NCBI RefSeq assembly: GCF_020520425.1
Contig: NC_079491.1
Location: forward strand, 496,001-560,000
DNA: 64,000 nt
Reading direction: 5' to 3'
DNA from: Spinacia oleracea
Lineage: Eukaryota > Streptophyta > Magnoliopsida > Caryophyllales > Amaranthaceae
A program made the position numbers and the translations under genes. The number at the start of each line of letters is the position of its first letter. Position 1 is the first letter of the stretch. This document shows, one piece after another, positions 22,424 through 37,309 of the stretch. The notes below the pieces were generated by a model. That model had not been told where the DNA came from. It did no database searches and saw nothing but the letters and a program-made list of their open reading frames with translations.

Positions 22424-25102
22424 TCAGCGACTGTCATTGGTCTCCAGCATGCTCCTCAGAGTAGACAAGGCCTCAGCTGAGAGGCTACATCTGAATCTCC
22501 GAGGCCTGAGCCCTGATTGTTCTCTCAGATGATCAGAAAAGCAAACAACTACAACAGTGAGATTGTCAATGGTGTGTAGCCTCAAGGCTTCTCTGACAAG
22601 CTCCTTGGCACATAGTTCAGGGTCATCGTGCCGCCTTAATCCACGGCGCACAATGCTGACTGCTTGTTGGCTTGACAATACATCCCAGATTCCATCACAT
22701 CCAATTATGAGGAACTCGTCATCTTCGGTCAAGATAATCTGTCTCAGTTCAGGTTCCGCAATGAGGGGTGAGGGTGAACCCTTTGGGAGCTTCATATCCC
22801 AGTCCCCTAGTGCCCTAGTCACTGATAGTACTCCATTAAGATACCCATCATCTATGTAAGCCCCTAATTCTTCAACTCTTTGCTTTTCTGATGGGTATGT
22901 TGGCCTGTGGTCTTGAGACATATCAATGGCTTCTCCTTTCCGGCAAAGAACAGCTCGACAATCACCAGCATTTGCAACCAGCAACAGCCTGAAAGAAAGC
23001 AAGCACAAAGATGATTTGTCAGATTTAGGGAAGATCATAAAGAGTACAGAAAAAGCCAGATGAATAAGACAATAAGCAACCCTCACTTCATTGAAAGTTC
23101 AAGCTGACCTAAACTTACTAGTAAAAAACAGAGGCAACAGCTTCATCAAGTAAAAAAACCAGACTTCATCTAGTAAAAACACAATGGTACTTGTATAAAG
23201 ATGAGCAACACCCAAAGAAATCAGTAACAGAGGAGGTATGAGATGATTTGTCAGATTTAGGAAGATCACAAGACCATAGAAAAAGCTAAATAATCAATCC
23301 CCACTTCATTGAAAATTCAAGCTGACCTAAACTTACTAATAACTGGAAGTATACTTCAAAAACAGAGGCAACAGCTTCAGCAAGTAAAAAAACCAAGACT
23401 TCATCTAGTAAAATTAAAATGGTACTTGTATAAAGATGAGCAACACCCAAGAAATCAGTCACAGAAGAGGTATGAGATGATCGCACACATAAAATGCAAC
23501 AAAAGAAACACACAAAAGCAAGAGTAACACTTAATTTACCTTCCCAATACCAAAGCTGTAAGAGCCGTTGTTCCAGAGGAAGTACTGATGCTGCAATCAT
23601 CAGAGAGGGCTAGATCTGCAAGAAGAAAGGCTTTGCGAAGGCAATCCTCTACTCCTTCAAGAAATAAGTCATTCAATTCAGAGGATTCGGGGAAATTGAC
23701 GTCTTCAAAAAAGAATCTATTCACATTGTTGCGAACATAGGCTGCTGCTTCAGGCCCCCCATGACCATCAAAAACTCCATAAAAAGCACTTGGCTTGGGA
23801 CACGTAAACATTGAACCCAGGTGCAAAGATAAATCATCAATCCTAATATGTTCATCTTCCATGAATTTACGTTGCCCAATATCAGAAAAGCTTCCTGAGC
23901 GAATTTTAGGTACAAATTGCAGCAAGGTAGGGCAAAGAGAATTATCCGATACTGCATCTGGGGTCTTTTTATCCTAATAAAAAGCAAGAAGAATTTATTA
24001 ATATCCATCAAAATAAATAATATAACACACAGACTACTCTTATGTTTGAACTGTGGTATTGGCAGAAAAAAGAGATAATAAAAATCATAGCGATGATTAT
24101 CATCACAAAACTTCCAAATACTCCCCTCCAAAGTTTGGTCACATTGCACAAAAGTTAAGCTAGAACCCGGGTCACATATATTCATCAAATTATCTCTTAA
24201 ACTACATACATTTAGCATTGGTAAACTTAAACTTAAACTTCAAACAAAATTTAAACATCAGATCAAGACTCATCAATTCTTATTTTCTTGTTAGCTTCGA
24301 TTAGTGTTACCAATGAATCACCAACCAATATCAAGCTAGATCATATTTATCACGACATCTCAAATTTCGTTTACCATCTTCCTACACACTCCAAGAACAG
24401 ACTGAACCCTTTCTTAACTTAAGATTCCTATTATTCAACATCCCATTGCGCCGAGGAAACTCACACTGAGAAAACACTCAAAGAAAAGAAAATCCCATGC
24501 ACATCAGAACAGAATTTGAGCTTCATACCCAACAATTCCCAGGTCGTGGTAACGAAGACCTATGAGAATGACTTCTATCTAGCTAGGGTTTCCCTAATTC
24601 GACCCTGAATTCCCGTCTCTCAAGCCGACTAAGAATAAATAACATCAAATTGGGATATAAAGAGCAACTAGATCAATACATACATCAATTTCCAGTAACC
24701 CTAAAAGCTTCAAGAATTCAACCAAATAAAGAGTTGAATCAATAGCAGACAAATTAACCACCCGATTGAGATAAATAGACAATCAAATCATCAAGCATTG
24801 AAATTTCGCTAAAAACCCAAACCTAAGATCCAAAATTTAACAATTAAAACTTGAAAAAGAAAAACCACCAATACGGCAATACACAAGAGATTCAATCAAT
24901 CATAACCCATCAAAACAATCAATTTAGGTTTACTTCCACATCAGAAAGTAAATTACAAATCTTACGATCTAAAAAGAACAAGAGAAATCATAGTTAATTA
25001 ATGAATTAATCCCCAAAAGAAACTTACAAGTTGAGAACAAGAGAGAACGGCATCCAAATTAGGAACGATTTGCGGACAAACGAGTTCAGCTTCAGCACCC
25101 AT
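22424..25102 (-). CDS. protein phosphatase 2C (PPM family), DBP1/PP2C22-like
   Basis: Three coding exons on the minus strand: 25102-25028, 23973-23540 and 22988-22424, giving 357 residues; both introns are GT-AG and the first exceeds 1 kb. The protein is a full PP2C catalytic domain: Glu64-Asp65 in [10 protein letters not shown], the metal-binding [10 protein letters not shown] (89-98), [42 protein letters not shown] and [10 protein letters not shown]. Such enzymes dephosphorylate Ser/Thr with Mn/Mg. The closest plant group I recall is the clade with Arabidopsis DBP1, PP2C22 and PP2C49, which lacks the ABI1-type receptor-binding features; this assignment is moderate. A G-box core (25476-25483) upstream hints at stress or light input. 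Intron 2 contains an internal tandem duplication. Confidence 0.93.
23011..23485. repeat. tandem duplication of about 230 bp inside PP2C intron 2
   Basis: ATGATTTGTCAGATTTAGG at 23011 recurs at 23243, and TTCAAGCTGACCTAAACTTA near 23099 recurs near 23315, followed in both copies by the same GAGGCAACAGCTTCA and GGTACTTGTATAAAGATGAG blocks. The copies differ by several small indels and substitutions, so the duplication is not very recent. The second copy runs to within about 55 bases of the splice donor at 23539. Confidence 0.9.
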
Positions 25103-28100
25103 GTTGTTGAATAACATCAAAGACAATAATTGAAATCCAGAACAAACCCTAAAAATTGAAAACCCTAAATCACGCTTATTTGATATGAATTAAATCAAAA
25201 AGAATCTACAACTGAATGTTTCAATTGATAATATAAATGGATAGTAGTTGGATAGTAGTGATTCGAATAGGAGTAGGAAATCTCAAGGAGTAATAAGTTT
25301 GGATTTGGCTTTGAAATTCGACTCTTTGATTAGAGTTTTAACTTGACAAAATCTGTAAAGTAACAAGAACAAAATAGAATCCGGGAGAAGCTTGTGGTTT
25401 ATTTATATATGGAATCATTATTGCGGTGGGAAATACAATAGAGGCGGCCATAGACATCTGGGTGAACGCGGGTGTACACGTGTCAATATTTAGTGATTCC
25501 CTATTTTAGACTTCCGTAAACCACTTGATCACTATTGCACTGCGTCTTTTTTGACAACCCATAAGGGTAGTTTAGGGATATCATGTGTTTGAAGATGGCG
25601 TAGCTTCTACGTCAAGTTTGCTTAAAAGTCTATAGCTTATACGGGGTTTAAAATTGAGCGCGTTGACCTTACGTATAGTTTGCCTTTTTCTTTTTCTTTT
25701 TCTTTTTCTTTTAGAATAGGGAATTATAGAGGTCAGCTCTTCTCGTCTTTTTCAACTTTATTTTGAGTGGTGGTTATGGTGGTGGGGGATAGATTTTATC
25801 GTCGACTGTGTGGTCATATTGTTCCAATTCATATTTTGCATAGATTTCGATTCTTCACAATTATCACCGTATATCCGATTATATTTTACAAGATGCAAAT
25901 TATGCAATGAAATAATTAGATAAGATACAATGATACAATTAGTACTATTTACGGCACAACTACGTACACTTGTAAGATTCGAATAAAGATACCATTAATA
26001 TTAATTGTACAATTCTTATAGTATAATCAGTGGTATGATACAGCCATACAGTCGGTTGCACATATAAATTACTTTAAGTTTTAGTCACATTATTTATATG
26101 ATCAATACTCTTTCTTTCCCTTTATTGGGATATTACTATATTAGTAATCTTCAATCCAATTAAGTTTCAAGTGTTCAAATTTTGAATGACTCGTGCTAAG
26201 AGAAAAATTCATGAAGTCAACCATCTATAATATTGTTCTTTTTGCCATTTTTGTTGAGATAGGGAATTATAATAGTACTTCATTTACATAGTTATCTTAA
26301 TCAAAGTTGAGAATTTAAAATCACTTTAAAGTCGTAAATAATATGACGTGGATATGTACGTAATGAATTGTAAATTTGCATGATCATCAACACAACACTA
26401 GGTAATAAGTAGTAGATCGATATATAGTATTTTTTTTTAAATGAAAGGAAAGTTAAGTGTATAGTTGTTGAGGTTTGATTTTCATCACCTCTTTATGCTA
26501 TGCATAGAGTATTACAGAGTATTTAGATTTGGATAGCCTAGATAATTAGATATGTCAAAGTTGAGATTTAGCTTAATTAATTTTCACGAATTGATGTCAC
26601 CTAACTTCTTATCCAATGATTGAATAAGATCCAAAATTACATGTTTCGAGCATGAAAAAGACTAGAGTAACAACATTTAATTAGTCAGAGATATCAAATC
26701 TGTCAAACCATTTTCTACAAGAATTGCAGCTATTGTACGCAATTGTATGACAAAAGTTTGGTTTGATCTAGAAAGTTGAAGAACAAAGAAGCTAATTTAA
26801 GTAAGAGTTACTATAAAACGTCACGCAAAAGAATAAACACTAATCAGTAATCACCTTATTATGATCGACAATAATTTTGCTAATTACATAAAAAAAATGA
26901 TGAGAAGGAAGGTGGGACCCAATATAAGATAGTGAATAGGGTGGCAAAAGATGATTGGTCGTGAGGCTAAAGTAAAGTAGGGAAGGGAATCTATATAAGT
27001 TATAGTATGAGTGAATGGAAGTAACATCATCTGATCCAATTAAGTTTGCAACCATGAGTGTGAGTGTGTGAGTGTTGATCTAAAACAAGATAGCATTAAT
27101 GGATGGATGTGGCAACTTCTACTTGCAATTTGAGACACGTTCACCAACTCCATCACATACAAACATTGACAACCTAATTAATTATGTGTGCATTATTGAC
27201 TAGTTTAAATATAAACTCACGTTGCATATAAGGAGAGTCTGACTATATATAAACTAAATTAATAGGTTATATCATAAAATTAATTGGTAAAAGCTAGAAG
27301 TATTGTTCCTTTAGTCTTATAGGTTGGCCATTTACTATTGCGTTTGGGGACAACTAATGATGCATCTAGACATCTAGTAAAGTATTCACTCCTTTCTTAA
27401 AAGTTCTTCCCATTTTCCTTGTGCACACTTGCCAATACACATTTTGTAATAAAATTTTGACATTGTTAAATTATTCGTTAAAACGAATAAAACAAAATCT
27501 CACGTGAATATGTTTTTTACTTTTTTCTAATATAATATATTGAAAAAGATCTAGAAGATTATCTTCCATTGTGATTTGTGAATAATGTCAAGATTTCTAA
27601 CGAGAAGAACAAAAGAAGACTTGGGGAGTAATAACCACCGACATTTCTTTAAATACAAATTTCATAATATAACTAGGTTATAGTCTAAAGAATTTATATA
27701 ATATTCTCTAGACAGTTGCAGAAAAAACTTAGAAAATAAGCTCAAACATATAACCGTGATCTAAAATAACAAATATTCATATATATTGAGTTATTCGAAA
27801 GAGAACTTAACCGATTCGATCAAGTCCTATTCTAACCTTACTGACAATTGTCTACCAACACCATCATCTAAGATTCGCAAATTTCCTGATTCACAACCTA
27901 ATTCAGTGAAGTCTATCTGTATTATCTACTCAAAAAGTTTTTTTTTTCCTTTTTCTTTTTTTTGCCACGAGTGTAATTAAGATTACTGAATAATCTTTTG
28001 GTTTCTGTTAGTTAAATACGAGTACTACCCACTAAAATTATAAAAACTGTGGATTACTGAGTAGCCTAATTCAAACTCACATAAAAAGTGAATCTGACTA

Positions 28101-28312
28101 CGAGAGATGAAGAATTCAACACACCAAATCAGCAATGTTACAAACTTAATTACTAGGGTTCTTATCGCATATAAAATCAATTGTTAATAGAAGTTGAATT
28201 CACATTCTCATTAGTCTAATAAGTTAATCTTTCCCTTATCTTTTTAATGTGAGACAATTAGTCTTAAGTTTTACTCCGTAATTCACACGTGATCTATTCA
28301 CCCAGTACAACT
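25103..28312. other. PP2C leader and promoter, then gene-poor AT-rich DNA
   Basis: The first 300 bases are the 5' leader of the PP2C gene. A CTTTTT microsatellite lies at about 25686-25712. The remainder, to the first SINE, has no recognisable gene; frames such as that at 26840-27055 (-) show no family features. Confidence 0.55.
25400..25483 (-). promoter_or_regulatory. PP2C promoter elements: TATA box and ACACGTGT G-box
   Basis: On the minus strand TATATAAATA (about 25400-25410) is about 300 bases upstream of the start codon. The palindrome ACACGTGT, an ABRE/G-box core, lies at 25476-25483. Several PP2C genes are induced by abscisic acid through such sites, but use of this one is inference. 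Confidence 0.45.
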
Positions 28313-28330
28313 AACAATTCTAAGAATAAT

Positions 28331-28500
28331 CAATTGTCTGTTGGTTCAGTGGTGATTGGGGCTGAACTTGGTAGGGAGGACCCGTGTTCGATCCCCCGCA
28401 ACAACAATTGGGAGGGGACTGGAACCTATCCACCAAAAACTCGCCCCGAATCCAAATTAGCCCTAATGGTGAACCGGGTGCTAACACCAAAAAAAAAAAA
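28331..28500 (+). mobile_element. tRNA-derived SINE with 18-bp target-site duplication
   Basis: The head GTTGGTTCAGTGGTGATTGG resembles a tRNA A box, and GTGTTCGATCCCC about 40 bases later is a good B box. A body of about 100 bases follows and ends in an A run. AACAATTCTAAGAATAAT at 28313-28330 is repeated exactly at 28499-28516. A second member of the same family lies at 29752-29929. Confidence 0.93.
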
Positions 28501-28516
28501 CAATTCTAAGAATAAT

Positions 28517-29734
28517 AATTCACCAAAACCGTCTTAATTATCAATTTCTCATGGTCACTAAACGCAACTATAAGGAAAATGCATCTTTTTTCATTAGTAC
28601 GCGTAAAAAATTTAAAAGGGCAAACAAACATATATTGTTTCTTTTAATTTGTTCCTTAAATTTTGCCATGTTACTATGTAATCATACATAATATTGTGCA
28701 CTTGTTTTACTTTTCTGTCCCTAAATAATGCCCTATTCCTCTACTAGGAATTTTCCTGATTTTTTTTTGTTTGATAATATATTTGACTAGAGTACTATGC
28801 TATGGAGTATTTCTTTAGGGAAATACTATAATAGGAAATTATTTTTTATTAAAATATTTTATGCCAAACTAAACGGAGCCTCAATATAATCCAAGTTTTG
28901 CGTTAGCTTTGGGTCAAACTATACATCCATGATCCAATGATCCTAAGGCTGAACAGCCCATACTTTGTAACTTGTGTCTTGTGAAATGAGTGTTGATCTG
29001 CATATTGTGGGCTACAAAAGCAAACACTAAATGGGCTGTTTTGGACCAACGTTCACAAATCGGTTTGGGTTTCGGAAACAAAGGCAAAAAGTTTTAGTTC
29101 AGCCCTACTAAAAACAATATGCACCCAAAAAGTTTAATTTAGATGTTAAAAAATAATTTGACCCATTTCTCATAAAGTTACAATTTTTCCATTATAAAAG
29201 TTAAATGACTGGGTACCTGGAAGCAGACTTAATACCCATGTTTTACCGTCTCGTTTCTAATTTTAAGGAACTGGTTATAATTTATAACCGCTTCAGATTT
29301 TTGAAAATTTGGCATGATACCTTACGGAGTATTGTTATAAACATACACATGTATACAAAGTAGCAACCAAAAAGACTGAGATTTTTCCATTACGAGAACA
29401 AAGAGTATTGTACACAAACCCTCTGATTTAACCACTAATCAAGAAGACCTTCTTTTTTTAATCATTAATGGAACTGATTTTCTTGTGACTATTACTTTTG
29501 TGGAATATTTCATTTTTATCTAACTGTGTTTATTACTAATACAATAATTTTGTTTGAAACTAGTTTAGTTGTGATTAATAGTTTTTTGTTTTTATTTTTT
29601 AAAGAGTTGTGATTATTAGTTGAATGACTTTGGAAGGTGTAATTAGTAGGAGCCCTAGATATAGGCGGGGAACTTGGACCAGTAATGTGGATAAGATGTG
29701 TCTGAGGATGCATCCAAGGGAACATAACACTCTG
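28517..29734. other. intergenic between two SINEs, with an older SINE fragment
   Basis: No gene seen. ATTGTACACAAACCCTCTGA...TTTAACCACTA near 29408-29440 resembles the tRNA-like head of the minus-strand SINE at 50888-50998, and is probably a decayed copy. Confidence 0.45.
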
Positions 29735-29751
29735 TACAATACGAATTATAT

Positions 29752-29929
29752 TTTTTTTTTGGTGTACCATCCGGTTCACCCTTAGGGCTAATCCGGATTC
29801 GGGGCGAGTTCTGAGTGGATAGGTTCCATTTCCCTCCCAATTGTTGTTGCGGGGGATCGAACACAGGTCCTCCCTACCAAGTTCAGCCTCAATCACCACT
29901 GAACCAACAGTCAATTGGTTACAATACGA
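29752..29929 (-). mobile_element. second copy of the tRNA-derived SINE, inverted
   Basis: On the minus strand it reads GACTGTTGGTTCAGTGGTGA, then TGTTCGATCCCCC, then an A tail, matching the copy at 28331-28500 over its length with scattered differences. TACAATACGAATTATAT occurs at 29735-29751 and again at 29930-29946, an exact 17-bp target-site duplication. Exact flanks suggest a relatively young insertion. Confidence 0.93.
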
Positions 29930-29946
29930 ATTATATAAAACAATTA

Positions 29947-31204
29947 TAATTATATAAAACAATTATAGTAGCAATTCAACATCACTAAAATATACGCAGT
30001 AAATACGAATTAATTTCTTAAATCATCCAATTTTTCTACTTAAAAAGTTTAAAATTTTCTTTCAAGCATCTCCTGGAATTGGTTTGCTAAGCAACAAAAG
30101 TTGTGCCATTATTAGTTTAATGTTAACTTCCCAACTATTTATCATTATTATCATTCAAAAGGTCGGTTTGACCAAGCTGGCTACCTAAACTATATGCTAC
30201 TCCCACCTTGATTTTGTCAAATTAAAAAGTTTTGAACCCTATATACTATTCCTCGATAAATAAAGCAGAATTATTTTGAAAATTTGTTACTAACTCTATA
30301 ACATATACGATTATATAAATGTTCATTACATTATAAAAAACAAATTAATATCTCTATTCATTTTTTTTCAACCGTAACAAACACAATTATAGCAAAGTGG
30401 TAAAATGTCCTATGAATTTAGCAAAAATGGGCACCAATAAAGGAATGACAAACACAATGTGAGTCTATATACAAAAATAGGCAACATAAAAGCGGCAAAA
30501 ACGTGTTACTTGAGTGTGTTTTTTTGAACTTATGCAGGAAAAAAAAGTTTAAATATATTCAGGCAAAATTAGTTCAACAAATATAAGGTTCTTTTAAATA
30601 ATATAATAGTTTTTTATGTCAACCAAACATCAACTTAAGGCACAAAGAAGTTTATAAGGTTAGTTAAGTCCAAGTAAGACTTTGTTCTGTTCACCTTATT
30701 TCCACTTATTTCAGGAAAAATATGTTCAGATAAGTTTAGATATATAAGTTCAGGAAAAATAAGGGTTGACCAAGTACAATATATAACTAAAATAAGTTTT
30801 GATAAGTTTAATAAGTTCAGTTAAGTTTAGATAAGTTCACATAAGACAAGTTCAAAAAAAGTAAGTGAAAATTAGATGATTAGAACGCACCCTAAATTGA
30901 TTTCAGTCAAATCTAAATATTCATTTACCTATATTTTAATTCAACCAAAATAAATTCAGACAAGTTAATTTCATTCAAATTTAGACCATACAATATGGTA
31001 ATGAACTAATGATGGAAAGAATGGCCAATGAATAAAATGCGTGATAAGTAGCAATTCAAAGTTAAGGAAAGAGAAAGGGAAAAGTAATCCAAAATAGGGA
31101 ATTAGTAAAAGCCAAAGGGGCCATTCAAGTTTGAACGGTCAAAAAGTAGAAATTAGTACAATTTACGCATTCATTACTTAAATATTTCAAAGTTTATTGT
31201 TAAT
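29947..31204. other. intergenic, upstream of the GSK3-like gene
   Basis: AT-rich DNA with no coding signal. It contains the MITE at 30676-30893. The final bases are the likely promoter of the kinase gene, without a clear TATA box. Confidence 0.5.
30676..30893. mobile_element. MITE with degenerate terminal inverted repeats
   Basis: The left end (CTTTGTTCTGTTCACCTTAT, then TTCCACTTATTT) and the complement of the right end (GTGCGTTCTAATCATCTAAT, then TTTCACTTACTT) align over about 35 bases. The interior is built of AAGTTTAGATAAGTTCA-like words. Boundaries and superfamily are uncertain because I cannot define the target-site duplication. Confidence 0.6.
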
Positions 31205-32381
31205 ATTATTATTGGTTGAAGAGAGAGAGTGTGTTTCTGTTTCCTGTTTCTCCCTTTGACTGTGACCAAACCCCAAAACACAAGCTTCCTCTTTTCTTCG
31301 TCTTCTTCTTCATCTCCTTCATTACAAAACTGTATAATTAAGCTGCCTCTTCCTTTCACTTTCAACTTTCTCTCTCTTAAACAACAACACCTACACCAAC
31401 CTTCCTCATCTCCTCCATCTTCCTGTCTTTTACTGGTATGTTTGTCTCTGTATTTCTCTGTGTTTTTCTTTAATTCATCTGCTATTTTATTCTGATTTGG
31501 GTTTGTTCCATATTGTACTTTTTGATTGTTGTTTTTCTTCTTCATATCTTGTTTAATTTCATCTCTTTGATTTTATGTCCTATTTCCCTCAAACAAAAGT
31601 AAAAAAGATTCCATCTTTGTAATTAGATTATAAATAGATTACAGTATTTTCTAATTAGGGTTTCGACTTGTTTGATCCACCATTTCTACCGTTGTGAAAC
31701 CATAATTCTCAGCAGATCTTAGAACAACTAAGAAAAGTAAATCAGCTAAAACCCCCTTTTTTGATGAACAAATTTTGATTGGGATCTCTACTGTTCAAGC
31801 TTTGTGAAAGACAATAACAATGCCGGGATTCATTCTAGCTTACCCTTGAGCTCTGTTGCACCACCACCAACCTACTACATGAGCTCCGACAACTCCGTTC
31901 CTAAACAATTAAACTTGGGTTTTCTTCCAATTTAACAATTAAACTTGGGTTTCCATCTTCTCTTTCATAATCGCAAATCTACCTGCAAATCCATTGACCT
32001 CAATAGAGTCAACACCCTGCCCACTATTGTCAAATCTGCAGCTGCGGTTTACTTTGTTTTGGTACATGAGTTCAGTTTTAAACTTGCCTATTGCAATGCC
32101 TTGATCATAAGCTAAATGTGGTGATTTTGGGGTCTGCAAACTCTATTTTTCTATTAGAATTGGTTATTGGTTTTCCATTTTGTGCTAACATTGTTTTCCA
32201 TTTTGTGCTAACATTGTTTTCCAGTTGTATTTCTTGCCAAGATATTGTTATTTCATTCTTTATGTTTGTTTATTAATGTGCAAGGGTCTAACCCTTTGTT
32301 TGGATGCGTTTCTTTGTACAGATTATTTATTCTTGCTGGTGACTTTGAATCCTGCTGGTCATTTTGTGTGGAAACGATATA
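31205..32381 (+). other. 5' UTR of the GSK3-like gene with a leader intron
   Basis: CT-rich leader DNA at about 31205-31435 is followed by a good donor (ACTG|GTATGTTT). A good acceptor lies at 32321 (TTTGTACAG), 60 bases before the start codon. An intron of about 885 bases in the leader is inferred. It holds short tandem duplications, including TTTTCCATTTTGTGCTAACA twice at 32172-32218. A leader intron is common in plant GSK3 genes. Confidence 0.55.
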
Positions 32382-35054
<2,673 letters not shown>

Positions 35055-37309
35055 TGTAGTTGACGGCGATCTTGCTCAAGAGGTGCTTTCATGGAGAAAT
35101 GTTTCAGCTGGTTTGAAGTAGATAGCTATATGCGCATGTTCAAGGGGAAGCTTTGGAGGTTATATTAATTTCAATTAACTTTGTATGTTCTCTGCTAACG
35201 TGCTGTTTACGTTCATAATGGTGTGGTAATATGGGAAGGTTCTGTTTATTGTACCCAGAACCTAATGGGCGATGAACCCTTGTCTGTAGATGTGACTGTA
35301 GGTTGTAACTATGTATCGAATTAAATGATCATTTTATTCTTTTATATGGTTCACTCTGTTATTCGATTCAGAGAGGCACTGCATCACTGTGACTGCTGTG
35401 TTTTTTGTAAAATTTCCTAATTTTTACTCTCTATGATTTTAATAGAAGTATTAGTGTATTACCTTGACGAATTTGCCATTGATTTTGGGAAGTATTTAAA
35501 CGAGGCGACAATCATGAATTATTCATTACTCTTTATCACGTTTAAGTTGTAGTGCAAATGAAGAGTAATCATAGCAAAGGGATCTCAGCCAAAACTCGAA
35601 CGAGTTAGATCTTGTTTAGTTTCAGTGTACAATCACAATCACAATTACAGCTAAACTTCCGATTCTTGTAAGAACTATTCTTCTCTTCTTCAGGGTCTTC
35701 ATTAAGCTAAAGAATTAGCGATAAGGCCGCTGATCAAGGAAGGATTAAGGACTAATCCTGCAATCCCCAATCCTTGTAGTTTTGAAGTTCCTCAAAAGAT
35801 AATTAAAGTTGTTTATCAGGATGAAAATGTTGCAGAAAAAGTTAAAGGTATGGTGCTGAAAATGGCACTTTGATGAGCAAAATCTGTAAAGAAACACCAA
35901 GAATCTGTTTCTGCTTTTGGTTTTGAGGTGAAGGAGAAGTAGGGGATGCCGACCACAGAAGTCAAGGCTCCGAGGGGACCAAAGTATTTGACTTTCTTTA
36001 AGCGCTGCGGTCCTGCAGATCGGTGTGTATCCATATCTGTAATGCTTTCTTTCTAGGGTTACAAAGAAGACACTGTTTTTTTTACCCAAGAACTACTGTT
36101 TGGTCTAGTTTTTCATGTTAGTTTGGCAGTTATCTTGTCATGCTATTCTTTCAACAATGTACTACTTCATTCCAATTTTCGTCAGTTTTGATTTCTTACT
36201 GCATCATGCACATAATCTTTACCTGACACTTCCTCAGAGTAAGAGTGAGTTTATCTCTCAGGCTCAACCCCTAACTTCAGACTCTGTCATATCAGTTTTC
36301 CATTAACTTTTACCCACGTTTTCACTAATCAAACTCACACAAGATTCTCCTTATTTTTACACATTATCCCTAAACTCACCTCAAATTTACCTAAACTCCT
36401 AACAAAAGAAAGTTAAGTAGGATAAAGTGTGATCATGTGCCTTGATTTTATTTGGTTGGAGAAAAAAGTGGAGTCTTGGATTTCCAATCCCGCCTCCCTA
36501 CTTGTTGCAGTCTTTAAACACATTATTCCAAAAGTCTGGATAAAAACTTCACTCAAATCTCACCTTGTGAAAAACAGAAATGGTACACTGTGTGCTGTGG
36601 TTAGTTGAATATAAGAATGTTGTACAGGTTGGTTCAGAAGAATATTCTGTAAGCAGTTGTGTGTAATACACTGAAAGCAATGAAGAATCTCAATCTCAAT
36701 CTCTGTTACAATTAACAAAGGTAAATTAAGAAGGTTCTCAGAAGAAGAGAATTAAAAAAAAAAAACCAGAAATGGGAAATTGTGGGTAATGGTTAAAATA
36801 TTTACTGAAATAGTAAGGAGCTGTAAAACCAGAAATGGGAAATTGTGGACCAGTAACAGTGTACGAAAAAGTCGGGGGTAATGGTAATGGTAATGGGTCG
36901 AACATGGGAAGTTTTTTGCTGCATTTTTCGTTATTCTGCTTTCTCTTCTTCCCCTTTTTTTCTTTTCCATAACCGTCGTCTCTGCAACATCCCACTCACT
37001 TTCAAAAGCAAAGCATGCTTGTTTTTGTTTTTACAAATTTGGTCGGTTTTTCGTGACATTATTATATTCTTCCCCACTAACACAATTACCCAATGTTTAT
37101 GTTATCAAACTATAACTTATTTGTATATATATCATACAACTATATGGACTAACGTAGTACCATATTGGTTGTTGTAGTGTTGTTTCAGCCTTTCAGGTTT
37201 TCTGTATCCTTTTCTTCTTTTACCCAATTACACTCTGCAACTTGCTTTCATCTCTCTTTTTAAGCAGGGCTTTTCCTTGCTAGTTTGTTCTTTTTAACTG
37301 CATTTTTTG
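35055..37309. other. 3' UTR of the kinase gene, then intergenic
   Basis: The kinase 3' UTR runs to about 35350. A small minus-strand frame (35816-36034) is noted separately. AACCAGAAATGGGAAATTGT occurs twice (36764 and 36829), a 65-base-period duplication. The last few hundred bases are the polygalacturonase promoter, with no clear TATA box found. Confidence 0.5.
35816..36034 (-). other. small open frame of 72 codons, unassigned
   Basis: The frame starts MDTHRSAGPQRLKKVKYFG and is basic then Ser/Phe-rich. Its base composition is less AT-rich than its surroundings and it continues LGALTSVVGIPYFSF. I do not recognise a family. It may be a real microprotein, part of a longer unspliced transcript, or chance. 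Confidence 0.2.

Noticed and set aside
26840-27055. 71-codon minus-strand frame downstream of nothing recognisable
   Set aside because: No domain, no splice partners and no coding-like composition.
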